Shown here piece after piece: positions 22,622 through 33,925 of a stretch of DNA of 64,000 nt. The stretch is from Elymus sibiricus (Eukaryota > Streptophyta > Magnoliopsida > Poales > Poaceae): contig CM077670.1 of the NCBI GenBank assembly GCA_039707655.1, positions 141,278,001 to 141,342,000 of the forward strand, read 5' to 3'. The translations under genes and the position numbers were made by a program. Under the pieces are notes generated by a model, which was not told the DNA's origin, searched no databases, and saw only the letters and a program-made list of their open reading frames with translations. Within the stretch, counting starts at the first letter, position 1; the number at the start of each line of letters is the position of its first letter.

Positions 22622-23645
22622 GCGCGCGCGGCGACGATTCCGGAACCCCTGGCGGCGGGGCACCATGCGCACGGTGACGGAGCCACACTTGCCTGCAGCG
22701 CCTTCTTAGGAACGCGCGCGGCACCTGTGCTGGAGTCTTGGGGGAGATGGCACCTCACCTAGGCCCCCTTTTTTTATTTTCCTGCATTGAACCGATGTAG
22801 CCCCGTGGGGTCATGAAAACGGTATCTTCTATGCTTAACTTAATGCTTTTGTGATTCGGGACGTATGCATTCCCTCCCGAAGTCCTCTGGTGAGGCTGGG
22901 TTTTTTTTCTTTGTTCACCTCAGCGCTCTACGCTGTCAGGACCTAGCCCCCGTGAGAGCAGTGTCGGGCGAGCCACAGCTCGTGAGGAGCTCACACGGCT
23001 CACGAGGCGTGCCCACGAGGCTCGCCGCTTGAAGTGTCTTCCTCTCGCGAGGTCGGCTCACGAGAGGCCGCCCGCGAGGTCCTCGCGCAGCTCGCCTCCT
23101 GAGGGGCTGCATGTCAACAGGTTCATGGTGGGGGAGCGGCACGCGCTTGCTAACTCGCCGGTGGCCGTTGCGTGAGGAGATAAGGCACCAAGGACCTTGG
23201 TGAGGTGGCGTGCACGGGAGCAGGCCCGCGAGCCAGAGCTCAGTCGCTTGGATTTGGCGGCGCTGCAGGGACGGACCCGAGCACAGGCACCGTGCCTAGC
23301 CCCCGCTCACGGAATTGGTCAGGGGAGGGGTAACGAGCGTGTGGCGCTCTCTGGTCGGCATCAAACTTAACAGGCAATTAAGCAGGTAACATAACTCATC
23401 AAGGTACAATCAGCAAAATTCGTTACACAACCAAAAGGATAGGGGCTAGGCTGCCACATCCGGCACGGATCAGCTCGAGGTTAGTGCAGCCCGTGGGGCG
23501 CCCTCAGCCGCATTTAAACAAAATCACTTTGGCAGAAGGGCTCCGGGAGCGAGGCTCTGGAGGCGCGGGAGGCGCGACAAAAAGGGGTGAGGGCCGCGCA
23601 GGGCGACGCATTGAGCGCACCTGGCGGGACCGCGCTGGGGCGACG
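22622..23645. other. Non-coding spacer between the antisense B3 ORF and the RT stump
   Basis: Holds the B3 gene's probable 3' UTR (a T-rich run at 22769 and 'gtgattcggg' near 22852), then GC-rich DNA with repeated ctcgNgagg words (22950-23110), then a short AT-richer stretch (23360-23440). No RNase H or integrase motif is visible on either strand, so the C-terminal half of pol has been lost rather than frameshifted. Confidence 0.55.
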
Positions 23646-24191
23646 TCAGACCGCTTGGCGAGGCGTGCCCAGGGGGTCCGCTCCTCCGGGGCCAGGGGGC
23701 TCATGAGGGCCTGGCGGCTCGCGAGGAGCAGGAGGCTCACGAGGCCCTGGCACGAAGGGCGCCAGCCTCTGGAAAGAGGCACCGGCGTTCCTCAGCCCGA
23801 AAGGCATGCGCATGCTGCCGACGGTGGGGCTAATGCCCTGGCCAATCCGAGGCGGTTGAAAGGGATCTTGAGGGCAGAACTTGTTGAGGCTGGTGAAGTC
23901 AACGCACATGCGCTCCTTGCCACCTTTCTTGGGGACGACGACTGGGTTGGCGAGCCATTCGGGAGGGTGCACCTCGCGAACGACCCCAGCTTCCTGGAGC
24001 TTCTGAATTTCCTTGACGATGAAGTCTTGCTTCTCTGGCGCCTGGCACCGTGCTTTCTGCTTGACGGGGCGTGCATTGGGGCACACCGCTAAGTGGTGCT
24101 CGTTCACCTCCCTCGGCACACCGGACAAGTCAGATTCTTTCCAGGCGAAAACATCCGAGTTTGCCCGAAGGAAGGTGATGAGCGCGCTTTC
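23646..24191 (-). pseudogene. Reverse transcriptase stump with internal deletion
   Basis: Same frame as gag-protease. It reads VPREVNEHHLAVCPNARPVKQK, KLQEAGVVREVHPPEWLANP, VPKKGGKERMCVDFTSLNK and FCPQDPF, all normal for the N-terminal fingers of Gypsy RT. It then jumps from PPRIGQ to MRMPFGLRNAGASFQRL. The segment between, which includes motif A and its catalytic Asp, is gone. Everything after FQRL, including YVDD, RNase H and integrase, is replaced by a Pro/Gly-rich low-complexity tail. It cannot polymerise. Confidence 0.85.
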
Positions 24192-26642
24192 CTATGCAGG
24201 AGGGAGGCCTGTGCCGATGGTGAAGGTAGGGCCGGAGCCGCTGCCGTCCACCGACACCTTCTTCGTCTCGGCGCGGTCCTGAGAGAACAACTGCTTCTTC
24301 TTCGTGGGTGCGGCCTCAGGAGGCTCGGCCGCATCCTCGTCGGCCGGGTGCCCGACCGCGGCGACCTTGTAGGCATGCTCGAGGGTGCTGGCCGCGTCCT
24401 TCTCGTCACAGGTGACGGTGATGATGCCGCTGCAGCCGGGCATCTTGAGGACGTTGTAGGCTTGATGGGTGGCTGCCATGAACTTGGTGAGAGCTGGGTA
24501 GCCCAAGATGGCGTTGTAAGGCAGGCCGATGTGCGCGACGTCGAAGTCGATGAGCTCGGTGTGGTAGTTCTTGCGGGTGCCGAAGGTGACGGGGAGGCGC
24601 ACTTGCCCCAGAGGGATGGTGGAACCATCGGTCACTCCAGAGAAGGGTCTGGTCGGCATCAGCTGGTCGTAGGGCACCTGGAGCGTCTCGAAGGTCTCGA
24701 TGGAGATCACGTTGAGACCGGCGCCCCCGTCGATGAGGGTCTTGGTGACCGCAACATTGCTGATGGTGGGGGTGCACAGCATGGGGAGCGCGCCTGCGGA
24801 GGCCGTGGATTTGGGGTGGTCCCTGGAGTCGAAGGTGATGGCGTACTGCGACCACTTGAGGGGTCGCGCGACCTCGGGCCTCGGGAGGGCGGCATACACC
24901 TCACGAGAGAGCTACTTGAAGTGGTGGATGGACGCGGGGGCTTGGGACCCGCCAAGGATGTAGGCGACCGCGCGAGGCTGCTGGTAGCCCCTAGCGCCCT
25001 CATCAGGCCGGTTGACGTTGTTCCTCCGGGCTGGCGGCGGCAGCGGCAGAAGAGCGGCATTGCCCTGAGGGTCTGCCTCACGAGGTTGGTCACGCCAGGC
25101 GGCCTCACGAGGCTGGTCGTGCCAACCCTGGCGGAAGTTGCCGTTGCCGTTATGGCTGTCCCAACGGTTGCTGCCGCGGCCACCTCCATGGCCGGCACCG
25201 CGGCCATTGCGGTCGTCTCGGCGACTTTGGCGCTCGTCGCAGAGCTGCTTGAGCTCCTGACAGTCTTCGGTGCTGTGGGAGCGCACATTGTGGAAGGCAC
25301 AGAGTGGCCGACCGTCCTTCCTGGTCTCGTCGTGGTCACGGCCGCGCTTCTGCTCGGGCTCCGCCGCGAGCACATCCGGACCCTTATGCTTGACGTCCTT
25401 GCTCTTGGCCTTGGCGGCATCGAGCGCCGCGTCGGAGTCATTGTGGATGAAGAGGCGGCCTTCCTCAGCCTTGGCGCACTTTTCGGCAAGATTGAGCAGC
25501 TCCACCACGGAGTCGAGCTCACCGTTGATGGCGAGCTTCTCGCGCATCTTGACGTCCATGACGCCGGTGGAGAATGCAGAGATGATGGCTGCATCGGAGG
25601 CGCGCGGGATCTTGTTGCGCACCTGGCTGAAGCGTTGGATGTACTTCCGGAGGGCCTCATCCGGGCGCTGCCGCACGCGCCACAGGTCATTGATGGTGAG
25701 GGAGCGGTCCTGTGTGCCCTTGAAGTTGGCAACAAACTGGCTGCAGAGCTCGGCCCATGAGGAGATGGACGCCTCAGGGAGGTTCATGAGCCAGGAGCGC
25801 GGGCCGTTCTTGAGGGCCATGGGGAACCAGTTTGCCATGACCTTGTCGTCGCCGTTCGCCGCCTCGATGCTCAGCGGGTAGATCTAAAGAAACTCTGTGG
25901 GGTTGGGGGTACCGTCGTAGCGCGGAGGCAGCTCAGGCTTGAACTTCGCGGGCCAGACCACGCGACGCAGCTCGCGAGTGAAGGCACAGCAGCCCACGCC
26001 GCTCGAGGGGACGCCGCCAGCGAGGGCGGCGCGGTTTTGACGCCCAGCCGCCACGACGTCTTGAACAGCCTGGTCCCGGCGCCGGCGCTACCCCTCGAGG
26101 AGCACACGCACATCAGGGGGCGCGTGGCGAATGATCTGGCAGCTGGCCTCATCTCGGTCTGGCGAGGACGCGCCGCGGGACGGCTCGCGAGCCCGCGCGC
26201 CGCGCTGAGGCCCGTCGTGCTCGTCGCGCAGAGGAGGCGGCGGGGGAGCGCCGTGTGCCAGGTCTCCAGCGCGAGACGGTGGAGGGCGGAGCGAGTGGGA
26301 AGGCGCTGGAGCGTCCCCGGCAGCATTGACGAGCTCGGCGATGCGACCTAGCCAGGCGTCGTAGCCGGCGTCAGCTGGACGGTAACGAAGCAACTCGCGC
26401 GCCATGAGCAGTGCGGCCTGCGGGTTCGGCGGCTTGCGGCGGGCGAGGGAGGAGGAAGTGGCGGTGTGGCCGTTCGCCTGCACGGAGGGGTGCAGGGAGG
26501 AGTCCTGCTGCTCGCGGGCAGTGAGGTCGGTGGCGGCAGCAGCCTCGGCTTCGGGGCGGCGGTGATTGCCGCGGGCCACTGGCTCCGTCTGAGCCACACG
26601 GCCAGCCCTGCGCTCGGCGCGCTCGCGGCGTGCGTCGGCCAT
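24192..26642 (-). pseudogene. Gypsy gag-protease polyprotein with in-frame TAG codons
   Basis: One frame from MADARRERAERR (26642) to 24192. The gag N-terminus is Ala/Arg/Pro-rich. The capsid domain (retrotransposon gag) has PELPPRYDGTPNPTEFL, MANWFPMALKNGPRSWL, LPEASISSWAELCSQFVANF and LRKYIQRFSQVRNKIP. A single short knuckle follows (CAFHNVRSHSTEDC). The aspartic protease has LIDGGAGLNVIS as active site and NAILGYPAL as flap-side motif. TAG codons close the frame at 26088-26090, 25884-25886, 24912-24914 and 24192-24194; the frame continues normally after each. At the last three the family normally has Gln (FLQIY, HFKQLS, PPAQE), so CAG-to-TAG is the simplest explanation. Confidence 0.88.
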
Positions 26643-26683
26643 GGGGTTGGTGGAGCAGACGGCGGAGCGGAAGAACAGTAGCG

Positions 26684-26703
26684 CACCCATACCTGGCGCG
26701 CCA
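26684..26703 (-). other. Primer binding site of the B3-carrying Gypsy element
   Basis: Minus strand reads TGGCGCGCCAGGTATGGGTG two bases inside the 5' LTR end. TGGCGCGCCAGGTA is a frequent primer site in grass Gypsy elements; I do not commit to the tRNA. Confidence 0.7.
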
Positions 26704-26705
26704 AA

Positions 26706-27599
26706 AGTCGGAAGTCGGGCTCCGGGGACCCAAAGGTTCGAACACTGGGGTGAGCTTGTTCTACCACTTCGTCTCCTACCACGGCTAAGCAACGGCGAGG
26801 CTACAGCGAGAGCACGCTAGCGAGGAACGGGCCGTGGACTCAGCGGTTTACCCAGGTTCGGGCCACCTTGCGGTGTAAGACCCTACTCCTGCTTGTGGAT
26901 GGGATTCCAAGGGCAAGAGAGTTCTTGCGTACAAGAAAGGAGATGAAGGAATCCCTCCGCTCTACAATGGCAACACTACCCTTTATACCAGCCTTGGTCC
27001 TGTTCCCCCTCGAAAACTTAGGCGGGAAGGGTTGCCACACTTGGCGGTTTTGAAAGGGGACAGGCGCTCAGGCTATCCTGACTAAAGGCGGTCTTTGCCT
27101 GCCAAAGCATGATCCATGACGCGCCGGTGGGCTCGGTGATGACCTCTGCCCTGCGCGCCCGCCGTCTTGGTCTTCCTTCGCCGATCGATCAACCTTTGGG
27201 GTTGCTTTGGGAGTAGATATCTAGCCCTGCTCCCTTAACACAAAAGAGGAAACCATCTTCATCCGCGCCTGCTGGCGCGGCCTCTGCCGCTGCTCGTCGC
27301 CGCGCGCGTCACCCACGTGATGGGCCCCGGACCACGCGGCTCCGTTGAACTGCCTTTGTCTCGTGCGTCCTCGGGAGGGGGCCTCGGGAGGCCACCTCAG
27401 GAGGTCGCCTCGCGAGGCCGCTGGTGGAGGTGCTTAGCCTCGCTTGCCTGCTCCCTGAGGAGGGGGCCTCGGGAGGCCAAGGCCTCATGAGGAGCCCTGG
27501 CGAGGTGCTTGGTGATGACGGCCTGCAGGGCGCACGCCAGGCGTTGCGCCCTGGGCCAGGCAGATGGGTCTGGACACCCCGGGTTCCATGGGCCCGACA
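26706..27599 (-). repeat. 5' LTR of the B3-carrying Gypsy element
   Basis: Nearly identical to 20706-21600: five differences in the first 120 bp, plus a small rearrangement near 27557. The inner terminal base is mutated (AGTCGG instead of TGTCGG). A minus-strand TATA box lies at about 26980-26990. Confidence 0.92.
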
Positions 27600-27604
27600 A
27601 ATAC
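27600..27604. repeat. Right target-site duplication AATAC
   Basis: Pairs with 20701-20705. After it the host TGATA element continues with 'ctatcatattaggacc', the equivalent of copy-1 sequence at about 4570. Confidence 0.92.
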
Positions 27605-29760
27605 CTATCATATTAGGACCAAATTCATAACCCGTGCATATTACCATTACTATTTACTAGACTCTCAAAAAGATATAAGTGAAGCATGAGATTGCAACTA
27701 TTTCTTTAAAATATAACCACCACCGTACTCTAAAAGATATAAGTGAAGCACTAGAGCAACTGCCTAGCTCAAAAGATATAACTGAAGCACATAGAGTATT
27801 CTAACAAATCACGAATAATGTGTGTCCCTCTCAAAAATTTGTGTTCAGCAAAGATAATTGTGGCAAACTAAAAAGCAAACAAAGAAAAGAAAACTATGGC
27901 ACAAGACGCTCCAAGTAAAACACATATCATGTGATGAATAAAAATATAGCTCCAAGTGATATACCGATAGATTGTAGACGAAAGAGGGGATGCCACCCGG
28001 GGCATCCCCAAGCTTAGATGCTTGGGTCTTCCTTGAATATTACCATGGGGTGCCTTGGGCATCACCAAGCTTAGGGTCTTGCCGCTCCTTATTCCTTCAT
28101 CCATCGTGGTCTCACCCAAAACTTGAAAACTTCAGCACACAAAACTCAACAGAAACCTCGTGAGATCCGTTAGTATAACAAACAAATCTTAAACTTTAGG
28201 TACTGTTATAAATTTATTGATATTTAATATTTGCATAATACTACTATACTCCAACTTCCCCATGGCTTATACCCCCGATACAATCCATAGATTCATCGAA
28301 ATAAGCAAATTATGCAACAAAAACAGAATCTGTCTAAAACAGGACAGTCTGTAAAGATCTATTTAAAAGCTATACTTCTGTAACTCCAAAAATTCTGAAA
28401 AATTAGGATAACGTAAACAATTCATATAAAATACTGTGTAAAAAATTTAGAATTTTATCACGCTCCAGTACAGAAACAAAAATCCAGCACCGGACTCAAA
28501 GGCATTACTTATACTATCATCCAAATCATCCCAAAGGCATTACTTGGCACAAACACTAATTAAAAGATAAAAAAACATAACATAAGCTAAAATTGTGTAA
28601 ACACACAAAAAAAAACAAAGCAAAAATTGAAGATACATATTGGGTTGCCTCCCAACAAGCTCTTTCTTTATAGCCATTAAGATAGGCTTGAGATTTCAAT
28701 GATGCTCACCTGAAAGATAATAATTGAAACACAAATAGAGCATCATAAAACAAGTGACAAACATATTTAATTCTAACATACTTCCTATGCATATGCATTT
28801 TATAAGCAAACAAATTATCAAGACAAGACGTATCTAGCATATGCAAGGAAGAAGAACAAAACATTAACAATTTGAACTTCAAGAGAGGTAATTAAATAAC
28901 ATGAAAATTTCTACAACCATATTTTCCCCTCTCATAATAATTACATGTAGGATCATAGTCAAATTCAACAATATAGCTATCACATAAAAATACTACCTTC
29001 ATGATCCCCATGCATGAAAGTTTTATACTCTTCCAAGATAGTGGGATTAACATCAACTAAAGTCATGACCTCTCCAAACCCACTTTTAATATTATTACAA
29101 ACATTATTATCCATAACATATTCATCATGAGGCTTAAATAAATTTTCAAGATCATAAGAAGCATCACCTCAATCATGATCATTACAATAAGTAGTGGACA
29201 TAACAAAATCTTCATCCCCAAGCTTGTAGCTTTGCATATCATTAGCACAATTGACATTAAAAGAATTTATAATAGCATTATTGCAACCATGCTTTTCATT
29301 CAAGGAGCTATCAAGTGTGGGTGCAATAGCAATGATTTAATTTTTAACATAAGGAACTATAGCAAGTTCATTTCCATAAGCATAATTAATATTGGCATCA
29401 TGGCCACAAGCATAGCAAGCATCAAATTCATCAAAAAGGGATATTTCAAGCGGATCAACAGAATCATAATTATCTATAGATTCATGCATATCATTATTCT
29501 CTTCCAAAGCAGCAGACATTCTCCCAATGAATTCACTAACATAGGCATTGGAAGCATAGTTTTCATCGCAATATTTAAGTATGGAAAAAATTTCAGATTT
29601 GTACAGAGTAGCATCAGACTTTTCAATCTAAGAAGCAACTTCATGGGCACCCTTAAAAGCAACAAATTCTTCAATTAATTTGATATCGTAGTAGCTATAA
29701 ACACCCTTGGCATAAGAAGATAGGATGTCATTATCATTAAACTCACATAGGTAGGGATGG
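27605..29760 (-). mobile_element. TGATA-type LTR retrotransposon, copy 2, right part
   Basis: Continues the element begun at 17464, collinear with 4575-6900 of copy 1, for example 'ggggatgccacccggggcatccccaagcttag' and 'attgggttgcctcccaacaagctctttcttt'. It stops at 29760, where the long-LTR element has inserted. The last 430 bp of the interior and the 5' LTR are not found beyond that insertion, so they were lost. Confidence 0.8.
28916..29760 (-). pseudogene. Second copy of the Tyr/Asp/Asn-rich ORF, broken
   Basis: On the minus strand, in changing frames and with several stops: CEFNDNDILSSYAKGVYSYY, SDATLYKSEIFSILKYC, DENYASNAYVSEFIGRMSAA, DACYACGHDANINYAYGNE, LAIVPYVK, APTLDSS, SGFGEVMTLVDVNPTILEEY, EFDYDPTCNYYERGKYGC. 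The same landmarks in the same order occur at 5885-7032. Where the copies differ, changes are mostly conservative, as expected for a once-translated protein. Function unknown. Confidence 0.55.
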
Positions 29761-32700
29761 TGTCAGGACCCCGATCCTAAGTCACACCGATCTAACATAA
29801 GACACTTCATATCGCTTTGCTGCCTCACGCACGGTAACCCATGGTTGCCACCTTACCTTGGCCGGGACCGTTTGCGTCTTTTGGATCACGTATATGATAG
29901 TGATGTTAGCATCCAGATGACAGAGAACCCGGGCCGACATGACTAGTCATAAACCAAAGTGGCACAAACTTACAGGGACAGGCATACATGACCCAGCAAT
30001 GCACGTGTCGACCATCAGCGTATGAACCCAAGTCGTAGCAAGCTACAAGGACTTAAAGGAACACCGTGTGACATTTCCCCGTAGGGACAGACACAGGATC
30101 AAAGAAGGACACATGCTGGTCAATCCATCTGTTCCGGATGGAAGCACTAGGAGGCATTTCCCCATAAGGAAGGCTACCAAGAATAAACAACTAGGTGTCG
30201 GATCCCACACATACCAAAGCATTTCAATAACATACACACAATATGCTCGATATGTGTAGATACAACATGGCATCACAACATAACTTTATGACTCAAAGTA
30301 TTTCTTTAAGAGGCTTAGCTCCAAGGAGCCATACATAGCATGATATTACAACCATGGGTATCATGACCCAACATACAAACCATACAAGCAACAAGCGGAA
30401 GCATAAACCTGTCTGAGTACAGACAGCTGAAAAGGAAGAAGGCTGGGAAGCTTGTCTATCTACAAGACCCTCCATAGGAACTAGACTTCTGTCTGGGATT
30501 CCCAAGCTAATCGTCGAAGCCCACGTGAAACCACTAGTAAGACTGAAGTCTCTCTGCAAAACATAGATAAGCAACCGTGAGTACAAAGGTACTCATCAAG
30601 CCTTACATCAGAACTATCTAAATATGCATCAGTATCAACAATGGGGTTGTGGAGTTTAACTGCAGCAAGCCAGCTTTGACTTAGTGGCTATCCTGTACTA
30701 CGACTACCAGTATTTTCCTTGAGGAGAGAAAGCGCACACGAATCCACGTATTCACCACAACAATACACCACTATGGATCCGCTCCCGTCTCCCTATGAGA
30801 AGGCCATCCATAGCACTAACACTTATCTTGCGCATTTTAGAGTATCCATTTCAACTTGTCTATGAACAACCTAAGCTTTCCAAGTAGTCCATATCCATGG
30901 ACGCAGCTATTCGAATAGATCATTAACCCTGCAGGGGTGTACTTCTTCACACACGCTCCCACCACTTATCGCCGTTTACACGACATGTACTCGGCAACCT
31001 TCAAGCGGAAGCCCAGCAAGGGTGTCGGCCACGACCTAACTAACCACACAAGTCTCTAGTCCAGGTTTATCGCCTATTTGAGTCCACTCCACAAGGAAGT
31101 CCGGCCGAAGTTTCTAGTACGGCCCCAAACGATGAGTGTAGGGTTCCCAAGAGCACCATTCAGGTGTCACTTGGTAAACCGTGCCTCATGTCTCTACCGC
31201 ATCATAGCCCACCCCTAGGGTCAACGCTACGCACGGCCCCCAACACATATCCTACAAACACCAGAAACTAGTTGCAACTCCTGGACAGAGATCAAGGCGA
31301 TTAATAAGTTGACAGAGTCAATTAAGGATCCCAATGTGTGGTACTATCTGTCTTGGATCACAAATACGGAACTCAGTTCCTGAGGACGGTCCCAATGAGA
31401 CAACCCACCATGTATTCCTACATGGCCTCACATTGCTACCTTTACCAAATCGTGTTCACACACTTAGCTCCCGCACAGTAGGACATGTTCACCACCATTC
31501 CAATCCATCCCAGATGAATCAGACCTGACACAACTCTAAGCATAGCAGGCATAACTAGCAAGCATGAATGAGTAGGCACATCATGGCTCAAACAACTCCT
31601 ACTCATGCTAGTGGGTTTCAACTATTTACTGTGGCAAAGACAGATCATGCAGAGGAATGGTTCAACTACCGCAACAAGTAACAGTTGAATCGTTGTTGTC
31701 CTAATGCAGTAAAAGAGAGCAAGAGCGAGAGAGTGGGATTGTATCAGAATGCTCAATGGGGGTTTGCTTGCCTGGCACTTCTGAAGATAGCATTGTGTCT
31801 TCATCAGTGACATCGGTCTCAACGTCGGAACAACGTCTACCGAGAGGGAACAAACACCGGCAAACAAGGGACAACATTCAATTCACGAAGATGCAACAAT
31901 ATGATGCATGATCATGACATGGAAACATGCTGTGATTTGAGCTAATGCAGCTAACAGCAATTTGAATGAAGTTGGTTTGAGCCCAAGGTTCAAATTCAAA
32001 CTCCATATAAGACATTTCAAATGCCATTTATTCAAATTGTCATGTACAACAACTTTAAATTGTTCAAACATCCATGAAAATGTCATAAACAGATTCTTCA
32101 TATTTTTCTGATAATTTTTCATATATATATATTATTTCATTTGGAGTTACGATTGAATTTCTATGATTTTTCAAAGTTTTGATTATTTTCTGAAATTAAT
32201 AAATCATTTCTGATTTATTAAAAATCCAGAAAACATTTATGACGTCAGCACTGCATCATGCTTACATCACCTAGTCAAGAGGGCCGGTCCAGGTCAAACC
32301 TGACCAGTGGGTCCCACTGGTCAGTGTCACAATGCTGGCTAGAGTCACAGACAGGTGGGCCCGGTCAACGGCCAAGTCAGCAAAAGTCAACGCCGACGCG
32401 TGGGGCCACTGTGATTAGTTCAAACTAAACAGGAATTAAACTGTGGTTAATTAAGGGCATGGGGCCCATCTATCAGTGACCCAAAGGGTCATTAGTGTTA
32501 ACTAACAACGGTGGTTAGAGTTAACTAAAAGGCCACGTCAACAGGCCGGCGGCTGAATGCCGGTGAGGCCGAACGCGGCGGAGCGCGTTAGGTTTTGCCG
32601 TCCGGCGACCAAAGGCCGCACAGAGAGGCTCTGTGGGTTCCTAGCGCTCGCGCACTTCTTTGGGAGCTAGCAGGAGGGGCTGGGGTGAGTTGTGGCATCA

Positions 32701-33913
32701 GCGGCAACGAGCGAGGTGGCGGTGGTGCTACGATGGCGCATGGAGGTGGAGCTAGGGCTCGCTGCTGGGCCAGCTAAGCAGCGCGTTCGTGAGAGGAGGC
32801 GCTCTAGAGCACGACTAGTGCACGAGGGCAGCGAGTGGAGCACCGGAGGCGCACGGGCTACGGCAATGGCGGAGCAGAGCTTCGGCCGGAGATGGAGCCG
32901 TGGCCAGGGAACGCAGAGAGGTCGGGGGAGAGGGGAATCGGCGGCGGAGCTCACAATGATCACGGAGAGGGGCTCGGCTTGCTCGTGGACGGCCTGGGGC
33001 AGACGAATCGACCGGCGGCATCTCGGATGCCCGAGGTTGAAGAAGAGGGTGAGGGTGTCGCTACAGCGCGTCCGTCGATGCGTGGCTCATCTGGGAGGAG
33101 TAGTACGAAGCTGCAGTGCTTCTGGACAGGTTGGTTGGGCGAGGGTGTCCGGTGGCCGCGAGGACAGTGGGCGGCGGCGACGGCTGGCTCTCAGTGGTGC
33201 TCGGGACCGAAGCCAGAGTGAGAGAGAGAACCAGAGGAGGGGGAAAAGGTCCAGGGGGGTCAGGGGCATCTCCCTAGCGAGAGGATGAGGACAGGGAGGA
33301 GCACAGCGAGGCAAGCAAGAGGTGGAGGCTTCGGCCATGCGCGCGTCGACATGGCTCGGCCTTCTGGCAGAGGTTGAAGATGACCGCTTCACCCTGGTGG
33401 GCTGGGCCGGCCTTCGGCTGGGCTGCCAGGCAGGTAAGTGGCAGGTAGTCTCTCTCCTCCCTTCATTTTCTATTTTCTTTCCTTTTTCCTATTTCTTCTG
33501 TCTGTTTTGATTTAGTAGAAATACTAAATAATTTTATAAAATTCTAAAACTTTTTTTGGCCACTAACTAAATTATTTCAGAGGCCCTCACCAAGTTTCAA
33601 AATTATTGGAGCTATAAAAATATTTATAGGATTTTAAAGCTCTAATTCAAATGCATTATGGCTTAATTCAAAAATCCAGAAATGTTCCAAAAATGTGTAC
33701 ATCATTTTTAGCAGAGGTTTGCACCTTTTCCAAAAATGATGAACTTTTCTGAAAGGCATTTTGGATTCATTGAAAAATATTTGAAGTTGAACCTATTTGA
33801 AAAACATTTGGTGCTAGGGTTTAAGCATCCCCATTTCAAATTCATTTGAATTTAACATGATGCATTGATGCTCTGATGCAACTATTTACAACCATTATTC
33901 TAGGGCTGTGACA
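29761..33913 (-). repeat. 3' LTR of the long-LTR element (4153 bp)
   Basis: Opens (minus) TGTCACAGCCCTAG at 33913 and ends GGGGTCCTGACA at 29761. AT-rich outer half and a GC-rich segment at 32530-33420. ORFs in the GC-rich segment on either strand are low-complexity Arg, Ser and Ala and have no domain. Confidence 0.85.
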
Positions 33914-33925
33914 ACTCACCCCCAC
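33914..33925 (-). other. Polypurine tract of the long-LTR element
   Basis: Minus strand GTGGGGGTGAGT directly before the LTR start TGTCAC. This 'agtgggggtgagt' motif is common just upstream of 3' LTRs in grass elements. Confidence 0.75.

Larger units (their letters stand above)
20706..27599 (-). mobile_element. Complete non-autonomous Gypsy element carrying an antisense B3-domain gene
   Basis: LTRs 20706-21600 and 26706-27599 (895 and 894 bp, only a few differences in the first 120 bp), TG...CA ends, 5-bp duplication AATAC. Orientation is minus: primer site next to the right LTR, purine tract next to the left LTR. Minus-strand coding order is gag, aspartic protease, then an RT stump with an internal deletion; RNase H and integrase are absent. 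Between the RT stump and the 3' LTR, on the plus strand, is an intact ORF with a B3 DNA-binding domain (21959-22621). GC-rich throughout, with many CCTCnnGAGG palindromes. The gag-PR layout with an antisense ORF before the 3' LTR fits Tat-lineage Gypsy elements. Confidence 0.9.

Noticed and set aside
22147..22672. Minus-strand ORFs opposite the B3 gene, and a plus-strand 190-codon ORF at 21976 in another frame
   Set aside because: Shadows of the GC-rich B3 ORF; no motif, whereas the B3 frame has a recognisable domain.
24093..25760. 555-codon plus-strand open frame
   Set aside because: It is the exact antisense of the gag-protease-RT frame, GC-rich and low in stops for that reason, with Gly, Ala, Val and Leu composition and no domain. 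Gag and protease motifs on the minus strand explain it.
32692..33392. ORFs of about 100-200 codons on both strands in the long LTR
   Set aside because: They lie in a GC-rich block of a 4.15-kb LTR, are Arg/Ser/Ala low-complexity and are broken in the sister LTR region that survives. No domain.
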